Notes: generated from the letters alone by a model not told the origin. DNA of 64,000 bases from Alkalicoccus luteus (GCA_052061695.1 JBPZEY010000011.1), one strand, 5' to 3'; numbered from the stretch's first letter, positions 16,220 through 25,390 are shown. Made by a program: numbers and translations.

Positions 16220-17833
16220 TCAGTAAGCGGCTACGCTTCCATCTGTTCTGGGCTCCGTTCCACCTTGCAGTACGCCTGTTTTCGGATCTTTCCAAATGAT
16301 CTGGCCTCGTCCGAACATACCTGAATCATGCGTCAGCTGCACTTCATGGCCTCTTGCAGCAAGTGCTTGAGCAATATGGTTTGGCACGCTGTGCTCCAGT
16401 ACAACTTTCTTACCGCTCATCCACTGCCATCTTGGTGCATCGAGAGAAGCCTGTGGATTGAGACCGAAATCGATCGTATTCATGATCATCTGCATATGCC
16501 CCTGCGGCTGCATAAAGCCTCCCATTACGCCGAATGGACCGATAGCCTCCCCATTTTTCGTAAGGAAACCCGGAATAATAGTGTGGAATGTTTTCTTTCC
16601 GGGCTGCAGCGCATTATCATGGTTTGGATCAAGACTGAAGTTATGGCCGCGGTTTTGCAGTGCAATACCGGTCCCTGGGACAACGGCTCCTGAACCAAAG
16701 CCCATGTAGTTACTCTGTATAAAGGACACCATATTGCCATCGCCATCTGCTGCTGCGAGGTAGACAGTGCCTGAAGCAGAAGGATCTCCAGCTTCCGGCG
16801 TCAGTGCCTCGTCACCGATCAGGCTGCGGCGCTCAGCAGCATACTCTTTTGATAAAAGCGCCTCAACGCTTCTGCTCATATGCTTTTCTTCAGTGATATA
16901 GGTTTCTCCATCTGCAAATGCCAGCTTCATCGCTTCTATTTGATGATGATACGTAGCTTCATCTTCCCGGGCGGCGAATGAATCTTCCTTCAGCATGTTC
17001 AGGGCCATCAGCGCGACGAGCCCCTGGCCGTTGGGTGGTATTTCCCACACATCGTAGCCCTTGTAGCGGACTGATATCGGCTTAACCCACTCCGGCTTAA
17101 ACGCTTCCAGATCCGACTTTCGAATATAGCCTCCGTGCTTCCGTGAAAAGGAGTCCAGCTTTTCGGCAAGCGAGCCGCTGTAAAAAGAGGCAGCCTTTGT
17201 TGAAGCAATTTCTTCAAGTGTCCTTGCATGATCCTCGGAGTGCCACATCTCTCCTGCCTGCGGCGCCTTGCCGTCAGGCGTAAAGATTCGATACCATTCG
17301 TTAAATTCTTCCCCCTGCCAAGCCTTTTGGTAAGCAACAGCTGCTTTATTCCAGTACTTCGCCAAAGTAGGGCTGAGCGGGAATCCTTCACGGGCAAGCT
17401 TCACAGCTGGAGCCAGCGTTTCTTCAAGAGTCAGCTTCCCAAACTTCTCTGAGAGTTCCGCCCATGCAGCCGGTGCTCCTGGAACGGTGACAGGTGTCAG
17501 CCCGAACTTAGGTATCTCTTCCACTCCTGCTGCTTTAAGCGTTTCAATAGACAGCTTTTCCGGGGCCTGGCCGCTGGCATTTAATCCATGCAGTTCATCC
17601 TTCATCCAAACGAGCGCAAATGCGTCGCCGCCAATCCCGTTCGATGTCGGCTCTACAACTGTAAGAGCTGCTGCTGCTGCCACCGCCGCATCAACGGCGT
17701 TGCCTCCCTGCTTTAATATATCAAGTCCAGCCTGTGCAGCCAGCGGCTGGGATGTTGCGACCATCCCATTTTTTGCAAACGTTACATTTCGGGTTGATGC
17801 GTAGGGATACGTATGTGCCTGATCTGTATTCAT
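16220..17833 (-). CDS. ywrD: Gamma-glutamyltranspeptidase-like protein (YwrD)
   Basis: A 537-residue N-terminal-nucleophile hydrolase of the GGT family. The autoprocessing site is Thr356 in ASGTVYLA, which becomes the N-terminus of the small subunit. The glycine-rich stretch near GVMGGFMQPQGH and the SNGIGGDAF segment at ~64 are also present. Unlike secreted Ggt it has no signal peptide, so it should act in the cytoplasm on gamma-glutamyl compounds, as for YwrD. Its link with the half-ChrA pair supports the name. An AT-rich region with a palindrome lies upstream. Confidence 0.85.
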   Translation of the reverse strand: MNTDQAHTYPYASTRNVTFAKNGMVATSQPLAAQAGLDILKQGGNAVDAAVAAAAALTVVEPTSNGIGGDAFALVWMKDELHGLNASGQAPEKLSIETLKAAGVEEIPKFGLTPVTVPGAPAAWAELSEKFGKLTLEETLAPAVKLAREGFPLSPTLAKYWNKAAVAYQKAWQGEEFNEWYRIFTPDGKAPQAGEMWHSEDHARTLEEIASTKAASFYSGSLAEKLDSFSRKHGGYIRKSDLEAFKPEWVKPISVRYKGYDVWEIPPNGQGLVALMALNMLKEDSFAAREDEATYHHQIEAMKLAFADGETYITEEKHMSRSVEALLSKEYAAERRSLIGDEALTPEAGDPSASGTVYLAAADGDGNMVSFIQSNYMGFGSGAVVPGTGIALQNRGHNFSLDPNHDNALQPGKKTFHTIIPGFLTKNGEAIGPFGVMGGFMQPQGHMQMIMNTIDFGLNPQASLDAPRWQWMSGKKVVLEHSVPNHIAQALAARGHEVQLTHDSGMFGRGQIIWKDPKTGVLQGGTEPRTDGSVAAY

Positions 17834-17891
17834 GAATGAACCATCTCCTCACATTGCTTTTATCTTACTGTATCACATCCGAGCGCAAAAA

Positions 17892-17906
17892 TTAACACAA
17901 TGTTAA
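17892..17906. promoter_or_regulatory. Palindrome upstream of ywrD-like gene
   Basis: Perfect 6-3-6 inverted repeat TTAACA-(3)-TGTTAA within an AT-rich block. A TTGACA (minus strand, 17932-17937) lies about 25 bp upstream of it with only poorly spaced -10 candidates. It could be an operator; no regulator can be assigned. Confidence 0.3.
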
Positions 17907-18026
17907 TATATATCAATAAAAAATAACTAATTGTCAAGTAAATACCGCAATTAATATTCTTTTATGTCACAACCTCATGAGCAGGAGACTCATCATGAGA
18001 ACGAAAGTTTCCGTTCTAGATATGAA

Positions 18027-18788
18027 TTAGAAATTGGATCGCGATTGACCGCCGTCTACATTCAGTGTAGCTCCAACGATCCATGAAGCTCTCTCTGAGC
18101 AGAGAAAAACAGCCGTATCCGCTACTTCTTCCACAGTTCCAAATCGGCCCGCGGGAATTTCCTGCTCGACAAATCGGTTTATCTTTTCCGGATTTTCATC
18201 GAGCCGCTTCTGCCAATTGCCAGTCGGATGCAGGATGGAGCCCGGCGCGATTCCGTTTACGCGGATCCCGTCTTGTATTACCTCATCAGCGAGTGATTTT
18301 GTCATGCTGATCATGGCAGCCTTGGCGCTGTTATAGCTCGGCTTCCCGCCGGACTCCCGTCCAAAGATGGATGAAATATTGAGGATGGCTCCGCCGCCAT
18401 GCTGCTTCATTTCAGCGCAGGCAAGCTGGGCATAATGCAGCGCTGAAAAATAGTTCAGCTCCATCGCTCCGCGAAACGTATCGACCGGTGTATCAAGGTG
18501 CGTGCTCCCGGCGGATCCTCCGGCATTGTTAACAAGAATATCAATGCCGCCGAGTAAACGCAGAGCTTCATTAAAGCTCTTTTCGCGCTCCGCCTCGTTC
18601 GATACGTCCGCCTGAATCGTTTGTAGTCCAGAAAGCTCAGAAGCGGCCTGCTTTAAAGCGTCTCCTCCTCTCGCAATAACAGCTGTCCTGGCACCTTCTT
18701 TTATAAATGCCTCTGCAATACCGTAGCCGATTCCTTTTGATCCGCCTGTAATAAGTACTCGTTTATTAGCAAGGTTCAATTCCATCAT
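18027..18788 (-). CDS. Short-chain dehydrogenase/reductase
   Basis: A 253-residue classical SDR with the NAD(P) loop GGSKGIG at about residue 15, NNAGG near 88, Ser in NISSIFG, and the Tyr-x3-Lys catalytic pair in YNSAK. The substrate is not predictable. It overlaps the end of mutY in an ATGATG/TGA junction and is read from the same transcript. SD GGAGG precedes the first ATG. It is not part of the B. subtilis arrangement at this site. Confidence 0.8.
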   Translation of the reverse strand: MMELNLANKRVLITGGSKGIGYGIAEAFIKEGARTAVIARGGDALKQAASELSGLQTIQADVSNEAEREKSFNEALRLLGGIDILVNNAGGSAGSTHLDTPVDTFRGAMELNYFSALHYAQLACAEMKQHGGGAILNISSIFGRESGGKPSYNSAKAAMISMTKSLADEVIQDGIRVNGIAPGSILHPTGNWQKRLDENPEKINRFVEQEIPAGRFGTVEEVADTAVFLCSERASWIVGATLNVDGGQSRSNF

Positions 18789-19813
18789 GATTCCTCCAGT
18801 AAGGCTATTATTTTTTGGTGCGACACAGGAAACGCTTTTTGCTTCAATTCATCAACCGTTAGCAGCTGCTGTGCCTTCTCAAGCTTTTGTACATCGTGTA
18901 CGGTTTGGTATACATCCATTTCCCAAACAAGATGGGAAAAAACGTGTCTGATTTGGGTGAGGTTTTCCCAGCTGCTTTCATCGACAGCCGGCAGCCCGTC
19001 TATCCCCTCTTCAGAATGTGGAAATTGCCACATGCCTGCAAGCAGGCCGGTATCGGGACGCTTTTCTACCAGGTAGCGGCCCCTGCTGTCCCGAACAACA
19101 CCTACTGCAAGTTGAACAGAACGCGGAGCTTTTTTCTTAGCTTTTACTGGCAGAAATTCCTGTACGCCTTCCTTTCTGGCCGAGCAGTGCTCTGCGACTG
19201 GACAAAGCAGGCAGGCAGGCTTTCGCGGAAGACATACGACAGCACCCAGCTCCATCAAAGCCTGTGTGTAATCGCCCGCTCTATTTTCCGGCAGTAAATC
19301 ACGCGTAATCGCTTCAAACTTTTTTCGGGAAGCCGGCTTTGCAATATCGTCATAAATGGAAAAGATCCGGGACAGCACCCGCATGACGTTTCCATCTACC
19401 GCTGGAGCCGGAACGTTGTATGCGATCGACAAAACAGCTCCGGCCGTATACGGTCCGACACCCTTCAGCGCAGCGATCTCCTTTTCTGTAGAGGGCACGA
19501 TGCCGTTGTAGTCATCTCTAACCTCTTTCACAGCTTGATGAAGGTTTCGCGCTCTCGAATAGTAGCCAAGCCCTTCCCATGCTTTCAGTACGTCTTCTTC
19601 GTCTGCATCGGCAAGAGCTTCAAGCGTAGGGAATTTTGTCAAAAAGCGTTCGTAATAGGGAATAACCGTATCCACTTTTGTTTGCTGAAGCATGATTTCG
19701 GATACCCAGATCCGGTAGGGATCTCTTTCCCTTCTCCAAGGGAGGTCACGCTTTTCGTTATCGTACCAGTCCAGCAGATCGGACTGGAATTTTTTCGTAT
19801 CTATAATTTGCAC
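18785..19813 (-). CDS. mutY: A/G-specific adenine DNA glycosylase MutY
   Basis: MutY removes adenine mispaired with 8-oxoguanine. The 342-residue protein has the catalytic Glu in SEIMLQQT, the helix-hairpin-helix GVGPYTAGA, and the catalytic Asp in VDGNVMRV. The [4Fe-4S] loop has the exact C-x6-C-x2-C-x5-C spacing. The C-terminal ~110 residues form the NUDIX-like 8-oxoG-sensing domain. GTG 19813 is preceded by AAAGAGGAG; an ATG 42 bp upstream has no SD. It is divergent from yfhP, as with yfhQ/yfhP of B. subtilis. Confidence 0.93.
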   Translation of the reverse strand: MQIIDTKKFQSDLLDWYDNEKRDLPWRRERDPYRIWVSEIMLQQTKVDTVIPYYERFLTKFPTLEALADADEEDVLKAWEGLGYYSRARNLHQAVKEVRDDYNGIVPSTEKEIAALKGVGPYTAGAVLSIAYNVPAPAVDGNVMRVLSRIFSIYDDIAKPASRKKFEAITRDLLPENRAGDYTQALMELGAVVCLPRKPACLLCPVAEHCSARKEGVQEFLPVKAKKKAPRSVQLAVGVVRDSRGRYLVEKRPDTGLLAGMWQFPHSEEGIDGLPAVDESSWENLTQIRHVFSHLVWEMDVYQTVHDVQKLEKAQQLLTVDELKQKAFPVSHQKIIALLEES

Positions 19814-19894
19814 GTTGAAAACTCCTCTTTTGAAACAGTAGAAAAAAGGGTACACTTATGTATACTTACAGGATCTGCTGATGGAGGGAACCTT

Positions 19895-20872
19895 ATGGAT
19901 ACAGCAACTCATGTCGTCATGGGAGTAGCAATCGGCGGGCTCGCTACCCTGGACCCGGTCGTATCCCAAAACCCCGCAATGACTCAGGCAGTTATGATCG
20001 GAGCCATCGTCGGATCTCAGGCTCCGGATTTTGATACTGTATTAAAATTAAAAAATAACGCCGTTTATATTAAAAACCATCGGGGCGTTACGCACTCTGT
20101 TCCCTTCTGGTTTATTTGGCCGACGCTCATTACGATCATGCTGTTTATGATCATGCCGCCTCTGAATTTGTATCATGTGTGGATGTGGACCTTTTTTGCC
20201 GTGTTTCTTCATGTATTTATTGATATCTTTAACGCGTATGGAACAAAGGCTTTTTCCCCGATCTACCGCAAATGGCTCGCACTCGGCGTCATCAATATTT
20301 TCGATCCATTTATTTTTATCATGCATATTGCCGCGATTGTAGCCTGGAGATTCGGGGCTCACCCGGGCTGGACCTTCCTCGCCATGTTTGTCGTGATAGC
20401 CGGCTACTACGTGTGGAGAATAAGGGAGCAGCGCAAGGTTTATAAAGCTGTCCACCTGGAGCACCCGGACGCTACGCACATTTTTACGTCACCGACATTC
20501 CGCTGGTCAAGGTGGCATATCGTAGTCCGCACGGATCATCTCATGTTTGTAGCAGAATGGCGCAGGCAAAAGCTTACCTATTTTGAAACGTATCCGTTTG
20601 AACCAATTCCAGAAGATCCAGTTATCGATGCGGCCAGGCACGATGATAACCTGCAGGCATTTCTGTCGTTTTCTCCGGCATACCGGTGGGCAGTCTCTAT
20701 CGAACCACACGGCTACTCTGTTAAATTCGTTGACCTCAGGTACCGAAGTAAAGGGTATTATCCGTTTGTCGCCATTGTCAGACTGGATGAGAACCTGGAG
20801 CCGCTCAGCTCCTATACCGGCTGGATTTACAACACTGATTCGCTTAAACGAAAGCTGCATTATGCTTCCTGA
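19895..20872 (+). CDS. yfhP: YfhP-like membrane-bound metal-dependent hydrolase family protein
   Basis: A 325-residue membrane protein of the YfhP/YdjM group. The N-terminal half has several transmembrane helices and conserved polar motifs that could bind metal: THVVMG, SQAPDFD, NHRGVTHS and HVFIDIFNAYG. The C-terminal ~130 residues are soluble. Family function is not firmly established. ATG 19895 has GGAGGG six bases upstream. Much of its upstream region overlaps the antisense mutY start. A strong terminator follows. Confidence 0.85.
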   Translation: MDTATHVVMGVAIGGLATLDPVVSQNPAMTQAVMIGAIVGSQAPDFDTVLKLKNNAVYIKNHRGVTHSVPFWFIWPTLITIMLFMIMPPLNLYHVWMWTFFAVFLHVFIDIFNAYGTKAFSPIYRKWLALGVINIFDPFIFIMHIAAIVAWRFGAHPGWTFLAMFVVIAGYYVWRIREQRKVYKAVHLEHPDATHIFTSPTFRWSRWHIVVRTDHLMFVAEWRRQKLTYFETYPFEPIPEDPVIDAARHDDNLQAFLSFSPAYRWAVSIEPHGYSVKFVDLRYRSKGYYPFVAIVRLDENLEPLSSYTGWIYNTDSLKRKLHYAS

Positions 20873-20874
20873 AA

Positions 20875-20908
20875 AGCGTCCCGCACCAGCAGGCGGGGCG
20901 TTTTTTTT
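20875..20908 (+). terminator. Terminator after yfhP
   Basis: Eight-base-pair GC stem CGTCCCGC/GCGGGGCG with one G-U pair and an 8-nt loop, followed by T8. Confidence 0.9.
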
Positions 20909-20965
20909 AAAGTGGAAGTCCGGCAGTGACTTTTCGCAGGGTACGTTTACGGATTTGCAACATAA

Positions 20966-21232
20966 TCAGTGAAAAAATCGCTTTTGATCGAACCACTTCT
21001 GATAGCGCGGATTGTTTTTTAATACTTCATGAAGCTCTGAACCATAATTATCAATCCATTGAATCAGCACTTTTTCCGTCATCTCTCTGCCTTTATATGA
21101 ATGGCCTGCTTTAGCATATGTTGCTTCGAAGTCCTCCCATAAAAGCTCCACCCATGTCCTCGCTTCAGAATAGGAGAGCTGTTCGTTCTGCTCCAGCAGC
21201 CGATTGATGAGCCTCTCCAAAGAGTCCTGCAT
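20966..21232 (-). CDS. yfhJ: YfhJ-like WVELL protein
   Basis: An 88-residue soluble protein with the family name-giving motif WVELLWEDFE at about residues 27-36. It is a short helical protein of unknown function confined to bacilli. It follows yfhH after 3 bp, as in the B. subtilis yfh cluster. Confidence 0.85.
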   Translation of the reverse strand: MQDSLERLINRLLEQNEQLSYSEARTWVELLWEDFEATYAKAGHSYKGREMTEKVLIQWIDNYGSELHEVLKNNPRYQKWFDQKRFFH

Positions 21233-21235
21233 CAG

Positions 21236-21565
21236 TTATAACCCCCTATCTTCTCTCGTTAAAACAGAAATAGGCACCGCTTCCAGACCGCTGTTACCAT
21301 CTCTCCAGCCCCAGGCGAATACCCCATTCATATACTTAATCATAAACGATTCTCCTCCGCTGTTTGCAATCGGATACGTTTCCCCGGAGCGAAATGTATC
21401 AGGATCCAGCATGTATGCTTCTGCCATCAGAATCTTGCGTTCATGAACAGCGTATTCATTAATCATTCCTTTCGCTTCGGCCTTTTGCGCAGCGACCCGG
21501 AGTTCTTTAATCTCCGCCTCAAGTTCTTCACGGGACATTTTACTGTATTGTTTGCTCACGGTCAT
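21236..21565 (-). CDS. yfhH: YfhH-like DUF1811 protein
   Basis: About 109 residues: an N-terminal helical half (EELEAEIKELR) and a C-terminal SH3-like beta half with GVFAWGWRDG. This is the DUF1811/YfhH family, function unknown. SD AAAGGAG lies only four bases before ATG 21565 and ten before an in-frame GTG at 21559, so the exact start is open. It sits between recX and yfhJ as in B. subtilis. Confidence 0.85.
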   Translation of the reverse strand: MTVSKQYSKMSREELEAEIKELRVAAQKAEAKGMINEYAVHERKILMAEAYMLDPDTFRSGETYPIANSGGESFMIKYMNGVFAWGWRDGNSGLEAVPISVLTREDRGL

Positions 21566-21610
21566 CAATCTCCTTTCCCGATACTATCAGTATACGTGTA
21601 TGACAAGCTG

Positions 21611-22432
21611 TCATAAAGAATCTGAGCTTTCTATTTCTTCGAGAAAAATCTCGATATGTTCCGACGGGAACCCTTTTTGATAAAGGCCCTGCTTGACTCG
21701 CTGCTTTCGTTCCCAATCCGCTTTAGACTGATGCTTGCGCCACAGCTTCTCCCCCTGCGCTCTGACAGCTGCCAGCTCCTCTTCCTCATCCGACTCAATA
21801 TCTGCCTGCTGGAGAGCTTTCGATGCGGTCTCCATGGAATACCCCTTTTGCAGCAGAAACTGCATCAGCTTCTGTTCTTTTCGGCGGCGTGATTCACGCT
21901 TGTAGGATTTCTGCTTTTTTTCAATCAGTTCAACCGCGAGCTCCACTGCTTCTTCCTCACCATACTGTTCCATCGCATTCTCCATCTCCTTTTCAGATAT
22001 CCCTTTTTGCTTGAGTTCCTGTCTGATCGTGCGCGGGCCTTTTTTGGACTGATCCTTTCTCGTGCGGACGAATGCTTCAGCAAAACGTCCGTCGTTCACA
22101 AAATCAAGCTTGCGCAGCCGTTGAATCATTTCGAAAGCATCTTCTTCTTCCACATGCTCGTGGCCAAGAATATAGTCCTTCAACTCTTTCTCTGAACGCA
22201 TCCGGTAAGACAAATAATTTAACGCACGCTGATACACTTTTTCTATTTCGTCTCGTGATTTGAGCCGGGAAATATCTTCTTCTGTCAGTTCTTTTCCTTT
22301 CATCAAGTCTTCCGAAACAATCATATCTTCTGAGACGGAGAACGCATACTCTTCTTTCCCGTTCTTTTCTAAATGAATGTGGTATCGCTGCTTCGTTTTT
22401 TTAGCAGCCGTTATCTTTGCGATTTTAGGCAC
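21611..22432 (-). CDS. recX: Regulatory protein RecX
   Basis: A 273-residue RecX homologue, which modulates RecA filament growth. It has three tandem three-helix repeats, with the conserved ALNYLSYRMRSEKEL at about 70-84 and LDFVNDGRFAEAFVRTR near 110. The start is GTG 22432 with GGAGGG upstream. It is divergent from yfhF, again as in B. subtilis. Length is typical for bacilli, which have longer RecX than proteobacteria. Confidence 0.93.
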   Translation of the reverse strand: MPKIAKITAAKKTKQRYHIHLEKNGKEEYAFSVSEDMIVSEDLMKGKELTEEDISRLKSRDEIEKVYQRALNYLSYRMRSEKELKDYILGHEHVEEEDAFEMIQRLRKLDFVNDGRFAEAFVRTRKDQSKKGPRTIRQELKQKGISEKEMENAMEQYGEEEAVELAVELIEKKQKSYKRESRRRKEQKLMQFLLQKGYSMETASKALQQADIESDEEEELAAVRAQGEKLWRKHQSKADWERKQRVKQGLYQKGFPSEHIEIFLEEIESSDSL

Positions 22433-22512
22433 AACCGTTCCCTCCGTTCCTACGTTTCAACTGAGTGAGATTAAGGAATACTATACATAACCTTAAACCA
22501 GGAGGGGTTGTA

Positions 22513-23418
22513 ATGAAAGTAGCAATCGCAGGCGGCTCCGGGCTGCTCGGCAAAGAACTTACCAAAAAATTGTTATATAAAGGGCATGACGTATACATCC
22601 TCACCCGTAACCCGCATAATAAAAAACCGTCTGACGGTATTTTTTATGTAGAATGGCTAACTGCTTCAGCAGAACCTGAAAAACAGCTGGAAGGGATCGA
22701 TGCGTTTGTTAACCTTGCAGGAGAAAACTTAAATTCCGGACGTTGGACAGAAGATAAAAAACAAGAAATTCTTGACAGTCGAATTGACGCAACCCGTGAA
22801 ACCATCCGTATTTTATCGGCATTGGAGCAAAAACCTGAAGTGCTGGTCAACGGATCAGCCGTCGGATATTACGGCACATCTTTTACAGAAACGTTTACCG
22901 AGGCCGACACCGAGCCTGGGGATGATTTCCTGGCTGATGTTGTCGTACGGTGGGAAGAAGAAGCAGAAGCAGCACCGGAAAACGTGCGCGTTGTTAAAAC
23001 CAGATTCGGCGTCATCCTGTCCGGAGAAGGCGGTGCTCTCAAAAAAATGCTCCCTGCATTCAAGCTCGGCGGAGGCGGCCGAATCGGCACCGGTCAGCAG
23101 TGGATGTCATGGATCCACATTGAAGACGCTGCCCGCGCCATCCTCCACTGCATCGAAAATAAAGCATTTTCCGGACCGGTAAACGTCACCGCGCCGTCAC
23201 CTGAAAAAAATGAAGTATTTGGAAAAACCTTGGCTGATGTTTTAAACCGGCCGTTTTGGGCTCCTGTCCCGTCCAACCTTGTCAAACTTGCCCTCGGTGA
23301 TATGAGTGTGCTCATTTTAGAAGGTCAGCAGGCTGTTCCGCAAAAGCTGCTGGATCATGAGTTCGAATTCTCATTCCCCGTTCTTGACGAAGCCCTTTAT
23401 GATCTAATCGGCCACTGA
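22513..23418 (+). CDS. yfhF: TIGR01777-type NAD(P)-dependent epimerase-like protein YfhF
   Basis: A 301-residue extended-SDR protein with the Rossmann loop GGSGLLG at residues 7-13, VNLAGE near 68, and the domain end found in the YfhF/SulA-like epimerase group. True activity is unknown. AGGAGGGG precedes ATG 22513. The 16-codon longer GTG frame is not needed. A clear terminator follows. Confidence 0.88.
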   Translation: MKVAIAGGSGLLGKELTKKLLYKGHDVYILTRNPHNKKPSDGIFYVEWLTASAEPEKQLEGIDAFVNLAGENLNSGRWTEDKKQEILDSRIDATRETIRILSALEQKPEVLVNGSAVGYYGTSFTETFTEADTEPGDDFLADVVVRWEEEAEAAPENVRVVKTRFGVILSGEGGALKKMLPAFKLGGGGRIGTGQQWMSWIHIEDAARAILHCIENKAFSGPVNVTAPSPEKNEVFGKTLADVLNRPFWAPVPSNLVKLALGDMSVLILEGQQAVPQKLLDHEFEFSFPVLDEALYDLIGH

Positions 23419-23433
23419 TCTCTCATCGCCGAA

Positions 23434-23470
23434 AAGCCGCCCGTATGTGCATCTGCGGGTGGCTTTCTTT
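23434..23470 (+). terminator. Terminator after yfhF
   Basis: Ten-base-pair stem AAGCCGCCCG/CGGGTGGCTT (one G-U pair), 12-nt loop, followed by TCTTTGTTT. Confidence 0.8.
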
Positions 23471-23725
23471 GTTTATTTTCAACGTCTTGAGCGGTTAGCC
23501 TGCTTGAACAAGCATTCAGTAAAAATACATGATTCCGGTACATCCTTTTCAGATAAACGTCCTAAAATCCGCTTGTCTCAATGTTTCAGCCGGATTTTCA
23601 GCGGGATGTTCTGCTCGATCTCATACGTACCCCTGCATATTTCTGGCAGACTATCCTACACATAAGCCTGCAGGTCAGGTAAGATAGAGAGAGAACGTGA
23701 AACTGACAGTTTCTGAAGGGAGAGA
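23471..23725. other. Gene-free stretch between yfhF and the next gene
   Basis: About 255 bp with short hairpin-prone segments and no ORF with an RBS. It presumably contains the promoter of the following gene, but I see no convincing -35/-10 pair. Confidence 0.5.
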
Positions 23726-23730
23726 TGTAC

Positions 23731-24594
23731 ATGCCAGCCCTGCCTCCAAGCTTTTTAGGAAAAAAAGTTTACATGGACGGTGAAAAGAAACAATATTACG
23801 TCGTAAAATACGAAGATAAGAAAGGAAAACGGTCTGTCGACGTGTTGTTATTTGAACATGAAAATCCGGTGATTTTTGGGTCACTCGATTACAACGGACG
23901 TTTTTTAGACTCCTTCTATCTCTCCAACCGTACGACGAAAGCTTCAGGTGAAGCGGTCGAACAGTTCCGGGTGATGCAGTCCAGGAGAAAGCAGCACCGG
24001 ATGACACAAGATGATTTAAAGGACGCATTGAAAAGTGAAGAGGATGCAAAGAAGAAAAACAAAAAAATTGTGAAGCTTCTTCTCGACGAGCATCTCGAAG
24101 ACATTAAAAATGGATGGCCGTCAAGATTAATCGCACTTCAACGCGAAGAGGACGGCGCACCGGATTCACTTATTATGAATACGCTGCTCGAAGCGACCGG
24201 GACAGCTAACCCGAAAAAAACGTATGAATACCTAAAGATGCACCGCCTGGATGATCTTGTGCCGACACTCGGTTTTTATACAGATCAACATCCCGAGCTG
24301 ATTGAGAAAGTGTCTGCTGATTACTTTGCTGTGAAGCAGGGAGCTGTATTGGAGGCCTTTTTGCAGGAGACAGCCGGGGTTGTTCCTATGGAGAACGAAA
24401 AAGAAATGGAGCAGCTTCTCGTCACAGCTGAACAAATTGATCGCCGTTACGGCCGGAGCACGCTGAAAAATCTCCTTCGTATCTTATCCAGACGCGTCAA
24501 GCAGGAAAAAGATCAGTCAATGAAGGAATGGCTGTATACCATTACCGTAGATAAAAAGCTGAAGCAGGCGATTGTCCAATCATTGAAAAAATAG
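23731..24594 (+). CDS. Hypothetical cytoplasmic protein
   Basis: I do not recognise this 287-residue protein. Residues ~1-60 look like a small beta-rich domain (KKVYMDGEKKQYYVVKYED). Then come a Lys/Glu-rich helical segment (~85-120) and an all-helical C-terminal domain. There is no signal peptide or membrane segment. ATG 23731 is preferred over ATG 23725 because of its spacing from AGGGAGAG. It is flanked by terminators, so it is monocistronic, and it directly precedes repeat copy B. Confidence 0.6.
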   Translation: MPALPPSFLGKKVYMDGEKKQYYVVKYEDKKGKRSVDVLLFEHENPVIFGSLDYNGRFLDSFYLSNRTTKASGEAVEQFRVMQSRRKQHRMTQDDLKDALKSEEDAKKKNKKIVKLLLDEHLEDIKNGWPSRLIALQREEDGAPDSLIMNTLLEATGTANPKKTYEYLKMHRLDDLVPTLGFYTDQHPELIEKVSADYFAVKQGAVLEAFLQETAGVVPMENEKEMEQLLVTAEQIDRRYGRSTLKNLLRILSRRVKQEKDQSMKEWLYTITVDKKLKQAIVQSLKK

Positions 24595-24611
24595 CTTCAC
24601 TGCAAGCTTTA

Positions 24612-24644
24612 GACCGGTCCGCATTTTTGCGGCCGGTCTTTTTG
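24612..24644 (+). terminator. Terminator after the hypothetical gene
   Basis: Stem GACCGG-CCGCA/TGCGG-CCGGTC with one bulge and a T-rich loop, followed by T5. Confidence 0.85.
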
Positions 24645-24710
24645 CTGATCATCAACCGCCGGCAGACCGAACGTGCGCAATAACGTAACACCTAACAAAA
24701 AACCATGCCA

Positions 24711-25222
24711 GGCTGTTGAAAAAGTCTTTCAACTTACATGTTTATTCGTTTGGTTGTACTTCCCCTCTGCTTAACGAACCTGACGCGGGCTTTCCTTCAG
24801 CTATTTCTCAGGGTGCCCCCCTGTATAGAGGGAGAACGGCGCGGCTTCCACGGGCACGCTGCACACATCGGGGAAACGGCTCTGCTTCTTGGAGAACAAC
24901 GTCTCAACCGGCAGACGCGACTGCTTTTTTTACGTTTACCATGAATTTGATGAAGGACGGACACCCCGATTCAACATCAAAACGTCTCCTCGGGAAGGTT
25001 CGATCTGTATGAAGCCGATCGTGCAGGCCTAACCATGTACGTGAGACGGACTGCCAGCTGCCGACATCGGAGGACCTCGGTTCAGAACGAGGCGAAGAGC
25101 CGGCGGACAGCAGAAGGAAAAGCCGAGCCCCTTCCTTCCAGAAAGCGAGTGTTTGCAGTTACAGGCAGATGCAACGTGATGCACCTGAAATGACTATATC
25201 AACACTCTGAGCATTCTTTTTC
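24711..25222 (+). repeat. Dispersed repeat, copy B (longest)
   Basis: The longest copy. It begins with a hairpin-forming GGCTGTTGAAAAAGTC plus TTTCAAC, also present in copy C. From about 24863 (CACATCGGGGAAACGG) it aligns with copies C and D through to the 3' end (GACTATATCAACACTCTGAG). No frame is conserved: single-base indels shift the frame relative to the other copies, and stops occur in each. A strong terminator lies 15 bp past its end. Confidence 0.8.
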
Positions 25223-25235
25223 CGTCATTAACAAG

Positions 25236-25288
25236 CCAAAAAGGGGCTGTCCCATCGATAATATCGACTTATGGGACAGCCCCTTTCG
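25236..25288. terminator. Strong bidirectional terminator
   Basis: A 16-bp perfect stem (25240-25255 with 25271-25286), loop 15 nt, with T/A runs on both sides. It can end transcription from repeat copy B on the plus strand and from the small ORF at 25292-25390 on the minus strand. Confidence 0.9.
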
Positions 25289-25291
25289 TCG

Positions 25292-25390
25292 TCAGTCGTC
25301 CTTTTTCGTCTCCCGATAAACGGGGTAGCTAACGAACAGCGAACCTGCTGCAATCAGCGCGTTTGCAATGTCCGTGATGTTCTCTAGCAT
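25292..25390 (-). CDS. Small 32-residue ORF with strong RBS
   Basis: A 32-codon frame, too short for standard gene calling. It has a good SD (GGAAGGA, 5 nt before ATG) and a strong terminator directly after the stop. The peptide has an acidic N-terminus, a moderately hydrophobic centre of about 18 residues (IANALIAAGSLFVSYPV) and a charged end ETKKDD. A small inverted repeat (GGTAG/CTACC, 25409-25426) lies just upstream. This could be a small membrane peptide, possibly of type I toxin kind, but there is no recognised family match. Confidence 0.4.
   Translation of the reverse strand: MLENITDIANALIAAGSLFVSYPVYRETKKDD

Noticed and set aside
24711..24740. Intact insertion sequence starting at repeat copy B
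   Set aside because: The GGCTGTTGAAAAAGTC end looks IS-like, but no transposase frame and no matching opposite inverted repeat are visible.
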